A DNA stretch of 64,000 nt from Streptomyces vietnamensis. GTDB taxonomy: Bacteria > Actinomycetota > Actinomycetes > Streptomycetales > Streptomycetaceae. A program made the position numbers and the translations under genes. The notes beneath the pieces were generated by a model that worked only from the letters and a program-made list of their open reading frames with translations, was not told the origin of the DNA and made no database searches. The first letter of the stretch is position 1; each line of letters opens with the position of its first letter. Below are positions 36,460 through 45,472 of the stretch, in pieces. The stretch spans positions 1,178,001 through 1,242,000 of the forward strand of contig NZ_CP010407.1 in assembly GCF_000830005.1 (NCBI RefSeq), given 5' to 3'.

Positions 36460-37023
36460 ATGACCGAAATCCCAGCTCAGGTCGGCCAGTTCGTCCGACC
36501 GCTGCGCATCATCTCGGCAACCGCCTTGGCCGCCCTGGTACTTGTCGGATGCGGAACCCAGCAGCAGGGGGCCGGGGACGTGCGGGACGGCTCCTCCGCC
36601 GGCGCCGCGACCGACAGGGCGTTCACCGCGATGCTCGACGAGGTGGCGCGGTCGTGTCCCGAGCCCGGCCCCGTGGAGAAGCCCCCGGGCGACGCGGCCG
36701 CGCCCGCTCCCACGGCGGGGCCGGAGGTGGAGCTGAACGCTCGCGACTGGTGCGCGAGCGCCCTGCACGAGGAGCGCATCACCCGGGAGGTCTGGGAGCT
36801 GGCGGACCCCGCCCCGGACAAGGTCAGGAAGGTCCTGAACGACCTCGGCTACATCGACGAACGCATCCACGGGCTCCGGCAGTCCGGCACGGCCACGACG
36901 TTCGCCCTAGACCTGCGCGACAAGGGCGGCCGGCTCTGCGTCAACGGCTCGGTGGACGGCGACAGGACCCTCGTCGAGGCGTGCGTGGCACCCCGGAAGG
37001 GCCCGTTCTCCTCTGCAAAGTGA
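36460..37023 (+). CDS. Putative lipoprotein of unknown function
   Basis: The 187-residue protein has a lipoprotein signal with a clear lipobox (LVLVGC, Cys31), so it is probably anchored outside the membrane. The mature part has a short acidic/Pro-rich linker and about 110 residues with three Cys and no family I recognise. Because of the start chosen (ATG 36460), the signal peptide has a rather long N-region. The palindrome upstream may regulate it. No partner is apparent. Confidence 0.65.
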   Translation: MTEIPAQVGQFVRPLRIISATALAALVLVGCGTQQQGAGDVRDGSSAGAATDRAFTAMLDEVARSCPEPGPVEKPPGDAAAPAPTAGPEVELNARDWCASALHEERITREVWELADPAPDKVRKVLNDLGYIDERIHGLRQSGTATTFALDLRDKGGRLCVNGSVDGDRTLVEACVAPRKGPFSSAK

Positions 37024-37310
37024 TTACTTCGATCTTCGATCGAATGTGACCCAAGTCACCTTACATTTGCTGCGCTGGGTTACTCATCAGTACCGCCCGG
37101 TTACGGCGAAACGGACTAAATACACATGAACCGGCTCTCTTTTGAAGAGTTCGGGGGGTGTCACCATTTCACGGTGCGTCGTACGGCCAAGTCCTCTACT
37201 TGGTTGCATACGTAACCTCATCGCCTCTTGCTACGGAGGCGGGTGGGGCGCCGGGCGTGCGCCGGATCCAGGGCGTCGAGGACGAGCCGGGTGACGATCA
37301 CCGTGCAGGA
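37024..37310. other. AT-rich intergenic stretch with a possible 29-codon ORF
   Basis: This stretch is clearly lower in GC than its surroundings and contains a short TTCGATCGAA palindrome near 37035. A small ORF runs at 37126-37215 (starting MNRLSFEEFGG, with one Cys and a basic tail), and TAAATA a few bases upstream could be its -10 box. Codon bias does not support it as a normal Streptomyces gene. It may be foreign or decayed DNA, or a regulatory leader. Confidence 0.3.
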
Positions 37311-37460
37311 GGCGTCCGGCAGCGACTGCGCCGCCTGGAAGAGCTCTTCGGCGACCGGCTGAGCGACCCGGCCTTCCGCTTCGAGGCACTTCTCGCCCTG
37401 CGCACCCACGCCCTCGACGCGGCGAAGGAAACGCCCTGGAACTCCAGTCGCGGATCGTGA
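37311..37460 (+). pseudogene. Remnant of a PucR-family regulator (C-terminal HTH only)
   Basis: Codons for VRQRLRRLEELFGDRLSDP and FRFEALLALR match the C-terminal helix-turn-helix of PucR/CdaR-type regulators. The rest of that roughly 400-residue family and any credible start are missing, and the upstream reading is AT-rich or out of family. The gene appears truncated by a past deletion next to the AT-rich segment. Confidence 0.55.
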
Positions 37461-37570
37461 CCTGACGCGGCGCCATCCGCGCCGAACCGGCCGATTCGGA
37501 TGGTGACGGCCGGGTGCGGGCAGGGTCCGGATCTACTGCCCGTCCAGCGGACGCCCCAGGCGGGTCGGCT

Positions 37571-38227
37571 TCACGGCTGGGCGTGTTGCTCGGCGGCGTC
37601 GAACGCGGGCGCGAGCGGGGCCAGTGCCGCGCGGAGCTGGTCGGGCAGTGAGCCGGAGGGCACGACGAGTCCTCCGGTGGCGAGGCTCTCGGCGGCCTCC
37701 GCGTTCCCGGCCGGCCGGAGCCAGCCTTCCAGCGCGATGCGAACCGCCGCGGCCGCGCTTGCCGCGAGGACGCGGGCCGTGTGCGCTCCGGCGCCCCCCA
37801 GGCGTTCGGCGATCACCGCCGTGAGCGGGGGCTCGATGTCGGCGGTGGTGTCCAGGAACGCGTCGCGCAGCGCGGCCCGGGTGGTGATCAGCAGCAGCGC
37901 CCGCTGTTCGCGCTCGCCGGTGTTCGTGTACTGCTCGACCACCGCTTCGGTGATGGCGTCGGCCAGGCGTACCCCTGCGGGCCGGGCCGCGACCGCCGCC
38001 GCGATGCGTGCCTCCCGGTCCGCGGCGACAGCGGAGACGATCGCCTGCTCGCGGCTGGCGAAGTAGTTGTTGTAGGTGCGCGGCGAGACCCCGGCCGCTT
38101 CGGCGATGTCCTCGACCCGTACCTGGTCCGGTCCGCGTTCCACGGCCAGGCGCAGGGCCGCCTCGCGCAGCGCCTCGCGCGTGGCCTGCTTCTTCCGCTC
38201 CCGCAGCCCTGGTGGTGGTGTCGTCAC
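37571..38227 (-). CDS. TetR-family regulator
   Basis: The 218-residue protein has an N-terminal helix-turn-helix (VEDIAEAAGVSPRTYNNYFASRE) and a C-terminal ligand domain of the MftR-like C-terminal type. The GTG at 38227 is chosen; longer readings run through the operators. It is divergent from the TIM-barrel gene, with two GC-rich palindromes between them, so it likely represses itself and that gene. Confidence 0.87.
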   Translation of the reverse strand: MTTPPPGLRERKKQATREALREAALRLAVERGPDQVRVEDIAEAAGVSPRTYNNYFASREQAIVSAVAADREARIAAAVAARPAGVRLADAITEAVVEQYTNTGEREQRALLLITTRAALRDAFLDTTADIEPPLTAVIAERLGGAGAHTARVLAASAAAAVRIALEGWLRPAGNAEAAESLATGGLVVPSGSLPDQLRAALAPLAPAFDAAEQHAQP

Positions 38228-38252
38228 GGGGTCAGCGTTCCACACAGGGCTG

Positions 38253-38294
38253 CGTGCGCGCAAAGTTGCGCGCACGAAAACTTGCGTGCACGCA
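38253..38294. promoter_or_regulatory. Two adjacent operator palindromes (TetR/TIM-barrel intergenic region)
   Basis: CGTGCGCGCAA-AG-TTGCGCGCACG (38253-38276) and TGCGTGCACGCA (38283-38294) are both perfect and related in sequence. They lie between divergent start codons at 38227 and 38355, the typical place for a TetR operator pair. Confidence 0.65.
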
Positions 38295-38354
38295 CTTTTC
38301 CTGTCAGCCTCGACCCGGCAGAGATCGGTAGGGACCGGCAGAGAGGACGTCACC

Positions 38355-39380
38355 ATGCGAGCAAGAGGAATGACCTACGACACCGGATTCGTCGTGCACG
38401 GCCGGACGTCCCGCGAGCACTTCGACCCCGCGGTGGTCCGGCGCGAACTCGCCATCATCCGCGACGACCTGCACTGCAACGCGGTCCAGATCATCGGCGG
38501 CGACCCGGAACGACTGGAGCTGGCCGCCGGTGCCGCCGCCGAGCTCGGCCTGGAGGTCTGGTTCTCGCCCTATCCGCTGGAGCTGGCCCCGGAGCAGATC
38601 CTCACGCTCTTCCGCGACTGCGCCGAGCGAGCGGAACGGCTCCGGCAGCAGGGGGCCACGGTCGTGTTCGTCGCAGGGGTCGAGCTGAGCGTGATGAACC
38701 GCGGGTTCCTGCCCGGAGAGAGTCCCGAGGAGCGGGTCGAACAGCTGATGGGCCGACCCGAGCGGCGGGCCGAAGCGATGCGCGAGCTCGGCGTGCGCAT
38801 CAACGCGTTCCTCCGCGACGCCGCGGCCGCGGTCCGCGAGCGCTTCCAGGGCGAACTCACCTACGCGGCCATCCAGTTCGAGCAGGTCGACTGGACTCCC
38901 TTCGACAGGGTGACGTTCGAGCTGATCCGCTCCGCCGAAGTCGCCGACCGGTTCCGGGACGCGGTGCGCACCCTGACCCGAGGCCCGAAGCCGCTCGCCG
39001 TCACCGGTTTCGGCACCGCGGCCTACCGCGGCGCGGGAGACCGCGGCGGGCGCGTGCTGGAAGTGGTCGAGCACGATCCGCAGACCAAGGCCCCCATACG
39101 ACTGAACGGCATGTACGAGCGTGACGAGGCCGGCCAGGCCGCATATCTGAGCGAACTGCTCGAGATCTTCGAGACCGAGGGCGTGGACAGCGCGTTCGTG
39201 TTCCTGTTCGCCCTGCCCGGCTACCCGCACCGCCCGGACGGCGACCCCCGGGACGACCTGGACCGGGCCGGCCTGGGCATCGTCAAACTCCTCGAAGGAC
39301 GCCGGGGGCAGACCTACCCCGACATGGAATGGGAACCCAAGGCCGCCTTCACGGCAGTGGCGCAGCGGTATCGGAGGTGA
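38355..39380 (+). CDS. TIM-barrel, glycoside-hydrolase-like protein of the actinobacterial 'abortive infection protein' annotation group
   Basis: The 341-residue protein (MRARGMTYDTGF, then IRDDLHCNAVQIIGG and VWFSPYPLEL) resembles a TIM-barrel family often labelled abortive infection protein in actinobacteria. The label is from memory and is not evidence of phage defence. Acidic residues at strand ends (VAGVEL and FEQVDW) suggest a glycosidase-like active site. No signal peptide is seen, so it acts in the cytoplasm. The TetR operator pair implies induction by a small ligand. Confidence 0.55.
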   Translation: MRARGMTYDTGFVVHGRTSREHFDPAVVRRELAIIRDDLHCNAVQIIGGDPERLELAAGAAAELGLEVWFSPYPLELAPEQILTLFRDCAERAERLRQQGATVVFVAGVELSVMNRGFLPGESPEERVEQLMGRPERRAEAMRELGVRINAFLRDAAAAVRERFQGELTYAAIQFEQVDWTPFDRVTFELIRSAEVADRFRDAVRTLTRGPKPLAVTGFGTAAYRGAGDRGGRVLEVVEHDPQTKAPIRLNGMYERDEAGQAAYLSELLEIFETEGVDSAFVFLFALPGYPHRPDGDPRDDLDRAGLGIVKLLEGRRGQTYPDMEWEPKAAFTAVAQRYRR

Positions 39381-39427
39381 CAGATCCCGAGCAACAGGCG
39401 CCCGGGTTCCACTGCGGTGGTCCCACC

Positions 39428-39997
39428 TCAGAGGAGGTGATGACCGAACCAAGCACGGCTTTCCGGCTGGTTGGGGCGGACGATCGCCAGGATGGCCGGC
39501 ACGAGCCAGATCACTCCCAGAATGGGCACCACTTCGTAGAAGGCCAGGGTGAAGGGCAGCGCCGTCCACCCGTAGACGAAGGCGGACACGCGCAGACCGG
39601 GGTGGCGCGTGGGGAACTTCAGGGCGGTGGCGACGCCCCATGCGGCGATCGCGAGCACGAGCACTCCGGCGAACACGACGATCCCGGAGTGGGCCTCGCC
39701 CGGCGTGGTGCAGCACGGCGCCGAGGAGTCGCGCTCGACCCAGATGACCTCGGCGATGGCCACGCTGTTGGTCAGCAGAAAGAGTCCGAGGACGGCCTGC
39801 ATGCCGCCCAGGATCATCATCAACACGCGAAGGTTCTTCACCGGCTGTGGCATCTGCGGCCCTGAGGGGATCGGCCCCCGGCCGAATCCCATGGGCCCGC
39901 CGGGGCCTCCAGGTCCAGCCGCCCCTGGGTTGCCGCCGGCGCGCGACCGCTGCCACGGCCGCTCTCCGCCCGGCTCTTCTCCCTCTGTCAAACCCAT
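39428..39997 (-). CDS. Small multi-spanning membrane protein of unknown function
   Basis: The 189-residue protein has a Gly/Pro-rich cytoplasmic head (about 1-65) and four hydrophobic segments (LMMILGGMQAVLGLFLL, GIVVFAGVLVLAIAAWG, a third in the SAFVYGW region and a fourth around VIWLVPAILAIV). Two adjacent Cys (APCCTTPGEAH) lie in an outer loop. GGGGAGGA precedes the ATG at 39997. It is convergent with the TIM-barrel gene. Similar unnamed membrane proteins are common in Streptomyces. Confidence 0.7.
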   Translation of the reverse strand: MGLTEGEEPGGERPWQRSRAGGNPGAAGPGGPGGPMGFGRGPIPSGPQMPQPVKNLRVLMMILGGMQAVLGLFLLTNSVAIAEVIWVERDSSAPCCTTPGEAHSGIVVFAGVLVLAIAAWGVATALKFPTRHPGLRVSAFVYGWTALPFTLAFYEVVPILGVIWLVPAILAIVRPNQPESRAWFGHHLL

Positions 39998-40225
39998 GCT
40001 GACGGGTCCTCCCCTGAACGGCCTCGCGCCTGCGCGCCATGCTCCGGTGCCCCACATCGGCTGTCCAGCCACAATCCGGCCAGCGCCGCCTCGAAGGGCT
40101 TCGCCCTCGATGCGCGGTGAGTACGACACGCCGGCGCCCGTCCACCACCGGCTCACCGCCTCCGGCGGCGGACGCATGCGCGCGGACCGGGCACCGCACC
40201 CGCTCCCTCTTGCCCGTCGGATCTC

Positions 40226-40254
40226 TTGACGGCCCGGGCACGCCCTCACATACT
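40226..40254 (+). promoter_or_regulatory. Promoter of the NCS2/amidohydrolase operon
   Basis: TTGACG (40226-40231) and CATACT (40249-40254) are 17 bp apart, close to the vegetative consensus. The start would be near 40261, on the first operator. The region 39998-40225 holds nothing else that I can support. Confidence 0.6.
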
Positions 40255-40257
40255 GGC

Positions 40258-40287
40258 GGCCAAATCGATTTGGCCAAATCGATTTGG
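40258..40287. promoter_or_regulatory. Tandem LacI-type operator (two CCAAATCGATTTGG palindromes)
   Basis: Two identical 14-bp perfect palindromes abut at 40260-40273 and 40274-40287. The central CG and AT-rich flanks suit a LacI-family protein. They overlap the likely transcription start of the operon, so binding would block initiation. A LacI gene lies at the operon's far end (44106-45164). Confidence 0.75.
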
Positions 40288-40351
40288 CTCCCCGTCCGGG
40301 GCCGGATCGCGGCTGAACCACGACGTATCGAACGCCGAACGGAGCTCGAAC

Positions 40352-41839
40352 GTGTCCAGTCCCCGCCCCCGCCCGTCCCTGCCCCCATCCCCCTCCTCGT
40401 CCCCATCCCCCTCCTCGTCCCCGTCCCCCGCTCCGCTCCCGAGCCCGGCCGTGTCGCCGGACGAGGCTCCGGACATCCCCCTCGTCGACGAACCTTCGCG
40501 ACCGGCGGCGGTGCATCCCGTCGACGAGCGCCGTCCGCTCGGCCGGATCCTGCTGTTCGGGGTCCAGCACGTGCTGGTGATGGCCGCCACGCCCATCTCG
40601 GCGATCTTCCTGATGAGCGCCACCCTGCGGCTCGATGCCCGGCTGACCGTCGATCTGCTGTCCGCGGCCTTCGTGCTGTCCGGCGTCGGTTCGCTCATCC
40701 AGTCGCTCGGGCCCTGGAAGTTCGGGCCCCGGCTGCCGTTCGTGATGCTGCCGGGTGGCGCCCCGCTCGTGCTGTTCCTGGCCATCGCCGGACAGCACGG
40801 CCTGCCGACGGCGTGCGGCGCGGTCATCCTCACCGCGCTGTTCTCCTTCGTCGTGCTGCCCCTCTTCTCACGGCTGCTCGCGTTCTTCCCCGGCCTGGTG
40901 ATCGGCACGATGATCGTCATCGTCGGCGTGAACCTGGTGAAGGTGGGCGCCGTCCTCGTCACCGGCCGCCCCGGCGAGCCGGGCTTCGCCCAGCCGCAGA
41001 ACCTCCTGCTCGGCATCGCGACGATCGGCTTCACCGTCGCGTTCTACCTGCTGTTCTCCGGCGTCGTGCGCCAACTCGCCGTCATGCTCGGCCTGCTGGC
41101 CGGCACCGCGCTCGCCGCCGCGCTCGGCCGCGTCCCCCTCGGCCACGCCGCCGACGGCGGGCTGCTCAGCCTGCCGCACCTGATGCCCTTCGGCACCCCC
41201 CGCTTCGACCTGCTCGCCGCGCTGCCCCTGATGCTCTACAGCCTCGCCTCGATGGCCGAGGCCACCGGCCAGACCGTCATCAACGCCCAGGCCGTCGGCA
41301 AGGAGATCGACCAGCGCGTCCACGTGCCCAGGACCGTCCGCGGCGACGCCCTCACCTCCCTGTTCGGCGGATTCTTCGGACTGCCGCTCATGGTGACCAG
41401 CGGCGAGAACATCGGCATCGTCCGGGTCACCGGCGTCCGCAGCCGCTTCGTCACCGCCACCGCCGGCCTCGCCCTCATCGCCATCGGCTTCCTCGCCCCG
41501 GTCACCCGGGCGATCAGCGTCATCCCGTCCGCCGTCGTCGGCGGCACCGCGATGGTCGTGTTCGCCGTGATCACCGTGCTCGGCGTCCAGATGCTCGGCC
41601 GCTCCGACCTCGACCGGCACACCAGCACCTTCGTCTGCGCCGTCGCCCTCGCCCTCGGCCTGCTGCCGATCCTCGTCCCCGGCGTGTACGGCGGCTTCCC
41701 GCCCAACCTCCGCATCCTCCTCGAAAGCGGCGTCGCCGTCGGCGCGTTCGTCGCCGCCGTCCTCAACGTCCTCTTCCACCACGTCCGGCCCGGCGTCGTC
41801 GCCCGGCTGGCCGGCCCCCGCGCGGAAAGCGACCGATGA
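40352..41839 (+). CDS. NCS2 (uracil-xanthine) family nucleobase permease
   Basis: The 495-residue protein has about 12-14 membrane segments with NCS2 landmarks (FGVQHVLVMAATP early, MAEATGQTVINAQ and SGENIGIVRVTG). It imports a purine, pyrimidine or related ring compound with protons. The N-terminal 45 residues are Ser/Pro-rich, from an 18-bp repeat near 40382-40430. GGAG precedes the GTG at 40352. Its stop overlaps the amidohydrolase start, and the promoter has a tandem LacI operator. Confidence 0.87.
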   Translation: MSSPRPRPSLPPSPSSSPSPSSSPSPAPLPSPAVSPDEAPDIPLVDEPSRPAAVHPVDERRPLGRILLFGVQHVLVMAATPISAIFLMSATLRLDARLTVDLLSAAFVLSGVGSLIQSLGPWKFGPRLPFVMLPGGAPLVLFLAIAGQHGLPTACGAVILTALFSFVVLPLFSRLLAFFPGLVIGTMIVIVGVNLVKVGAVLVTGRPGEPGFAQPQNLLLGIATIGFTVAFYLLFSGVVRQLAVMLGLLAGTALAAALGRVPLGHAADGGLLSLPHLMPFGTPRFDLLAALPLMLYSLASMAEATGQTVINAQAVGKEIDQRVHVPRTVRGDALTSLFGGFFGLPLMVTSGENIGIVRVTGVRSRFVTATAGLALIAIGFLAPVTRAISVIPSAVVGGTAMVVFAVITVLGVQMLGRSDLDRHTSTFVCAVALALGLLPILVPGVYGGFPPNLRILLESGVAVGAFVAAVLNVLFHHVRPGVVARLAGPRAESDR

Positions 41840-43260
41840 ACCAGCACACCCCCCTGCGAGACCTGCTCGACTCCCCGGGCCCGCTCCTCCTCGTCCCGGA
41901 CGCCGTCCTGCTGCCCGAAGGCCCCGTCACCGGCCACGCCGTGGTCGTCACCGCCGGCGTCTTCACCGAGGTGGGACCGGCCGGGGAACTGATCGGCCGC
42001 CACCCGGACACCTCCCCCGTACGCCTCCCCGGCCACCTCCTCATGCCCGGCTTCGTCGACGCCCACCACCACCTCACCCAGAGCTTCGGCGCCGCCCTCG
42101 CCTTCGGCGAGCCGTCGGAGATCTTCCGCCGGGTGTGGGTGCCCCTGGAGGGCGCACTGGACGAGGAATCGGCCTACGTGGCCGCCAAGTTGGCCGCGCT
42201 CGAAGCGCTGCGCGGCGGCTTCACCACCGTCACGGACGCCGGAACCCGCGCGGACGTCGACGTGGACGTGATCGCGGCCGCCACCCGTGACGCCGGCCTC
42301 CGCTGCGTCCTGGGCCTCGTCTGCAACGACCGGGACGGCGGCGCGGCTCCCGCCGGCCCCGGCGTCCTGGAGCGCGCCGAGAAGCACCTCGTACGGTACG
42401 AGGACGATCCCCTGGTCCACGCCTCCCTCGCCGTCTCCATCCCCGAGGCGGCCACCGAGGAGACGTTGCGCCGGACCGCCGCGCTCGCCGCGGCGGCCGG
42501 GGCCGTCGTCCAGATCCACGTCAACGAGCACCTGGCCGCCGTCGAACGGTCCCTCCTGACCCACGGCCTGCGGCCGCTGGAACACCTGCACGCGATCGGC
42601 GCACTCGGGCCCCAGCTGCTCGCCGCGCACGCCACCCTGCTCACCCCGCGCGAACTCACCCTGCTCGCCGACACCGGGACCGCGGTGAGCTACAACCCCG
42701 TGGCCAGCGCGTGGAAGGGCAACGCCGTGGCGCCCGCCACCGCCATGGCCGAACGCGGCATCCGGTTCGGCCTCGGCACCGACGGCACCCGCGGGGACGG
42801 CTTCCGGCTCGCCGAGGCGGCCGAGTTCGCCCAGCGGATCGCGTACGGGCTCGCCGGCGGGGACTCCTCGTGCGGCGCGGGCTGGACCTGGCTGGAGCAC
42901 GCCACCCGTGGCGGCGCCGACGCCGTGGGCCTGGGCGCGCGGACCGGCACGATCGCCCCGGGCCTGGCGGCCGACTTCCTTCTCGTCGACGTCACGACCC
43001 CCGAACTCGCGCTCTCCCACGACCTCCCCTGGGAGCTGGTCCGGCGCGGCAACAGGGACCAGATCACGGCCGTGTTCGTCGCAGGACGCCTCAGGATGTG
43101 GTGCGGCGGGCCGGTCGGGTGGGACGGGGCGGCACTGGTCCGGCGCGCCGCCGCGCTGGCCGAGGCGACGGTGCCCCGGGCGGCGATCACCCGCGCGCAC
43201 CCGACGTCCACCAGGGCCCGCGCGGCCGTGGCCGGCCGGGAACGGAGCACGGCGCGATGA
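41836..43260 (+). CDS. Metal-dependent amidohydrolase (guanine deaminase/AtzB-TrzN-like)
   Basis: The 474-residue protein has the amidohydrolase metal motif H-x-H (FVDAHHH), later histidines (IHVNEH and HATLLT) and the catalytic Asp in LGTDG. Members deaminate guanine, 8-oxoguanine or triazine rings. Coupled translation with a nucleobase permease suggests that it acts on the imported ring. No allantoin or dihydropyrimidinase signature is evident. The exact substrate is unresolved. The stop overlaps the TSUP start. Confidence 0.82.
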   Translation: MNQHTPLRDLLDSPGPLLLVPDAVLLPEGPVTGHAVVVTAGVFTEVGPAGELIGRHPDTSPVRLPGHLLMPGFVDAHHHLTQSFGAALAFGEPSEIFRRVWVPLEGALDEESAYVAAKLAALEALRGGFTTVTDAGTRADVDVDVIAAATRDAGLRCVLGLVCNDRDGGAAPAGPGVLERAEKHLVRYEDDPLVHASLAVSIPEAATEETLRRTAALAAAAGAVVQIHVNEHLAAVERSLLTHGLRPLEHLHAIGALGPQLLAAHATLLTPRELTLLADTGTAVSYNPVASAWKGNAVAPATAMAERGIRFGLGTDGTRGDGFRLAEAAEFAQRIAYGLAGGDSSCGAGWTWLEHATRGGADAVGLGARTGTIAPGLAADFLLVDVTTPELALSHDLPWELVRRGNRDQITAVFVAGRLRMWCGGPVGWDGAALVRRAAALAEATVPRAAITRAHPTSTRARAAVAGRERSTAR

Positions 43261-43967
43261 CCGGTGAGACCCTGACGGTGCTCGCGCTGACCGTGGCCGT
43301 CGCCGCCTTCGTCCAGGGCAGCAGCGGCCTGGGCTTCGCACTGATCGTCGCCCCGGTGGCCGGGATCCTCGACCCCGGGCTGCTGCCGGTGTTCGTCCTG
43401 GCGTCGATGGTGCCGCTCAACCTGTACGTCGCCTGGCGCGAGCGGGCCTCGCTCGATCTGCGCGGCGCGGGCTGGATCACCGCCGCGCGGCTCGCGGCCA
43501 CGCCCGCAGGCCTGGCGTTGCTGTGGGTGATACCGGACCGCCGACTCGGGCTGTACGTGGGCCTCGCGACCGTCCTGGCGGCCGTGGTGAGCCTGGCGGC
43601 ACCGGCCTTCACGCCGGGCAGGGCCGCCTATGTCGGCGCGGGCGCGGTGACCGGCCTGACGGAGACGGCGACGGGCGTCGGCGGCCCGCCGCTGGCGCTG
43701 GTCTACCAGCACCGGCCGCCGGCCGAGCTGCGCTCCACCGTGGCGACCTGCTTCCTCGTCGGCGAAGTCGCCTCGCTGGGGCTGCTGTTCGCGACGGGCC
43801 GGGGCGACACGGCGGACCTCGGCCTCGCCCTGGCGCTGGCGCCGGCCATCGCCGTGGGCGCGTGGCTGAGCCGGCTGGTGCACCACCGGATCGACGCCCG
43901 CAGGATGCGCCTGTTCGTGCTGGTCTTCGCGTTGGTGTCGGGCGTGGTGCTCATGGTGGGCGTCTGA
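43257..43967 (+). CDS. TSUP (TauE/SafE) family membrane transporter
   Basis: The 236-residue protein has about 7-8 membrane segments and the TSUP duplicates (QGSSGLGFALI and TATGVGGPPLALVYQHR). The family moves sulfite, sulfoacetate or other small organic anions, usually out of the cell. As the last gene of the LacI-controlled operon it may export a by-product of the amidohydrolase reaction. The overlap with the previous gene supports joint expression. Confidence 0.87.
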   Translation: MTGETLTVLALTVAVAAFVQGSSGLGFALIVAPVAGILDPGLLPVFVLASMVPLNLYVAWRERASLDLRGAGWITAARLAATPAGLALLWVIPDRRLGLYVGLATVLAAVVSLAAPAFTPGRAAYVGAGAVTGLTETATGVGGPPLALVYQHRPPAELRSTVATCFLVGEVASLGLLFATGRGDTADLGLALALAPAIAVGAWLSRLVHHRIDARRMRLFVLVFALVSGVVLMVGV

Positions 43968-44105
43968 TCCGGCCCGCCCTCACGGCTGCCCCCGGCCCGG
44001 GCGGCTCGCCCCGCCCCGCCGTCCCGTCCCCGTCTCGCCGTCCCGCCCCGCCGTCCCTGCCCGGCTGCCGGCCGACAGCCGCCGCCCGGCCGGTACGGCG
44101 GCGGC

Positions 44106-45164
44106 TCAGCGGTCCGTCGTCGGCGGGGGCGTCCTGAGCGACGACTCACGCGGGATCACCTTCGGAGGCGGCACCGTCACCACGGCCTCGGCCGGGGTGT
44201 CCCCCCGCAACCGCCCGAGCAACAGGTCCACGGCGGCCGCCGCCGCCCGGTCCAGGTGCAGATCGACGGCGGTCAGCGGCGGCTGCGCGGTGCGGGCGCG
44301 CAGACCGTCGTAACGGGTGACGACCATGACGTCGTCGGGGACGGCACGCCCGCTGTCCCGGACGGCCCGCAGCGCGCCCACGGCGAAGGCGTCGACCAGC
44401 GCGCACACGGCGTCGAGGTCGGGGTGCTCGGCGAGCAGGGCGGCGCACCGCTCGTAGCCGGCCTGTTCACCGCCGGACTCCGGGGCGCTCGCCACGATCG
44501 GCTGCCAGCCGTACTCGGCGGCGAGCCGTTCGTAGGCCGCGCGCGCGTCCACCGACGAGTGCCGGTCGCCGGAACCGACGAGCAGGGCGGGCCGCCTCGC
44601 GCCCTGCTCACGCAGATGGGTCAGGAGCGCCTCGGCGACGGCCGCGCCGTGCAGGTCGACGTACGGGACGGCCTCGTCCGGCGAGACGGGCCGGCCGAGC
44701 GCCACGTACGGCAGGCCGCGCTGCCGCAGCCGGGCCGCGGCGGCGTCGTCCACGTCGGGCTCCACGACGATGGCGCCGTCGATGTCGACCGAGTCCAGGG
44801 CGGCGCCCGACTGCACGGGCGGTACGAGCACGAGCGCGTAGTCGTGCAGGAGCGCGCTCTCGGCGGCCGCGGCGGCGACCTCCATGTAGAAGCCGAGCCG
44901 GGACGGGCCGCCGGCCACCGCGAAGGGCATCGACGAGGCGAGCGCGATCGCCCGGGCCTCGCCGCGCCGCAGCCGCTGGGCCCGCAGGTTGGGCCGGTAA
45001 CCCAGCTCGGCCGCCACCTGCTTGATGCGTTCACGGGTCCGGGGGTCGACCTTGCCGAGCCCGTTGAGGGCGTGCGAGACGGTGGTCCGCGACACCCCCG
45101 CCGTACGGGCGACGTCGGCGATCGTCGGCGGTCGCGGGCTCGCTCCGGACCCGGAAGGGGGCAT
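44106..45164 (-). CDS. LacI-family transcriptional regulator
   Basis: The 352-residue protein has the N-terminal LacI headpiece (TIADVARTAGVSRTTVSHALNG and a hinge near LRAQRLRRGEA) and a periplasmic-binding-protein-like ligand domain. AGGAG precedes the ATG. It is convergent with the NCS2 operon and is the natural candidate to bind the tandem palindrome at 40260-40287. The ligand is probably the imported ring compound or a product. Confidence 0.9.
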   Translation of the reverse strand: MPPSGSGASPRPPTIADVARTAGVSRTTVSHALNGLGKVDPRTRERIKQVAAELGYRPNLRAQRLRRGEARAIALASSMPFAVAGGPSRLGFYMEVAAAAAESALLHDYALVLVPPVQSGAALDSVDIDGAIVVEPDVDDAAAARLRQRGLPYVALGRPVSPDEAVPYVDLHGAAVAEALLTHLREQGARRPALLVGSGDRHSSVDARAAYERLAAEYGWQPIVASAPESGGEQAGYERCAALLAEHPDLDAVCALVDAFAVGALRAVRDSGRAVPDDVMVVTRYDGLRARTAQPPLTAVDLHLDRAAAAAVDLLLGRLRGDTPAEAVVTVPPPKVIPRESSLRTPPPTTDR

Positions 45165-45183
45165 CTGCCGTCGCTCCTCTGGT

Positions 45184-45199
45184 CGTGCCGCACGGCACG
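45184..45199. promoter_or_regulatory. CGTGCCG-CA-CGGCACG dyad upstream of the LacI gene
   Basis: A perfect 7-bp dyad lies 20 bp upstream of the LacI start. It differs from the operon operator, so autoregulation through it is uncertain. The rest of the 308-bp gap (45165-45472) holds nothing I can assign. Confidence 0.35.
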
Positions 45200-45472
45200 G
45201 GGTGGGGTGGTGGGTGGTCCTATCTTCGCCGACGCTCAGAGCCGGCGGTGCAGGCCGTGCGGGCCGTCCGTGCGGTCACTCATGTCGCTCTCACCCACCG
45301 TCCGTGATCACCCTCATGATCCGACGTACGGCCCTCCCGGCGCCAGACCGCTCTCGGCCCCGCTCTCCGGCCGGTGTGTCCCGCCGGGTGGTTCGCCGCC
45401 CGGCGCCGGGCGGCGCGTGCCTACGATCACCGGGACGGGGACGGCGGACGAGACGCGGGAGAGGCGGCGGAC

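Noticed and set aside
37218..37409. Minus-strand open frame beside the PucR remnant as a regulator fragment
   Set aside because: Its ending looks protein-like, but I cannot assign a family and it overlaps the better-supported PucR remnant.
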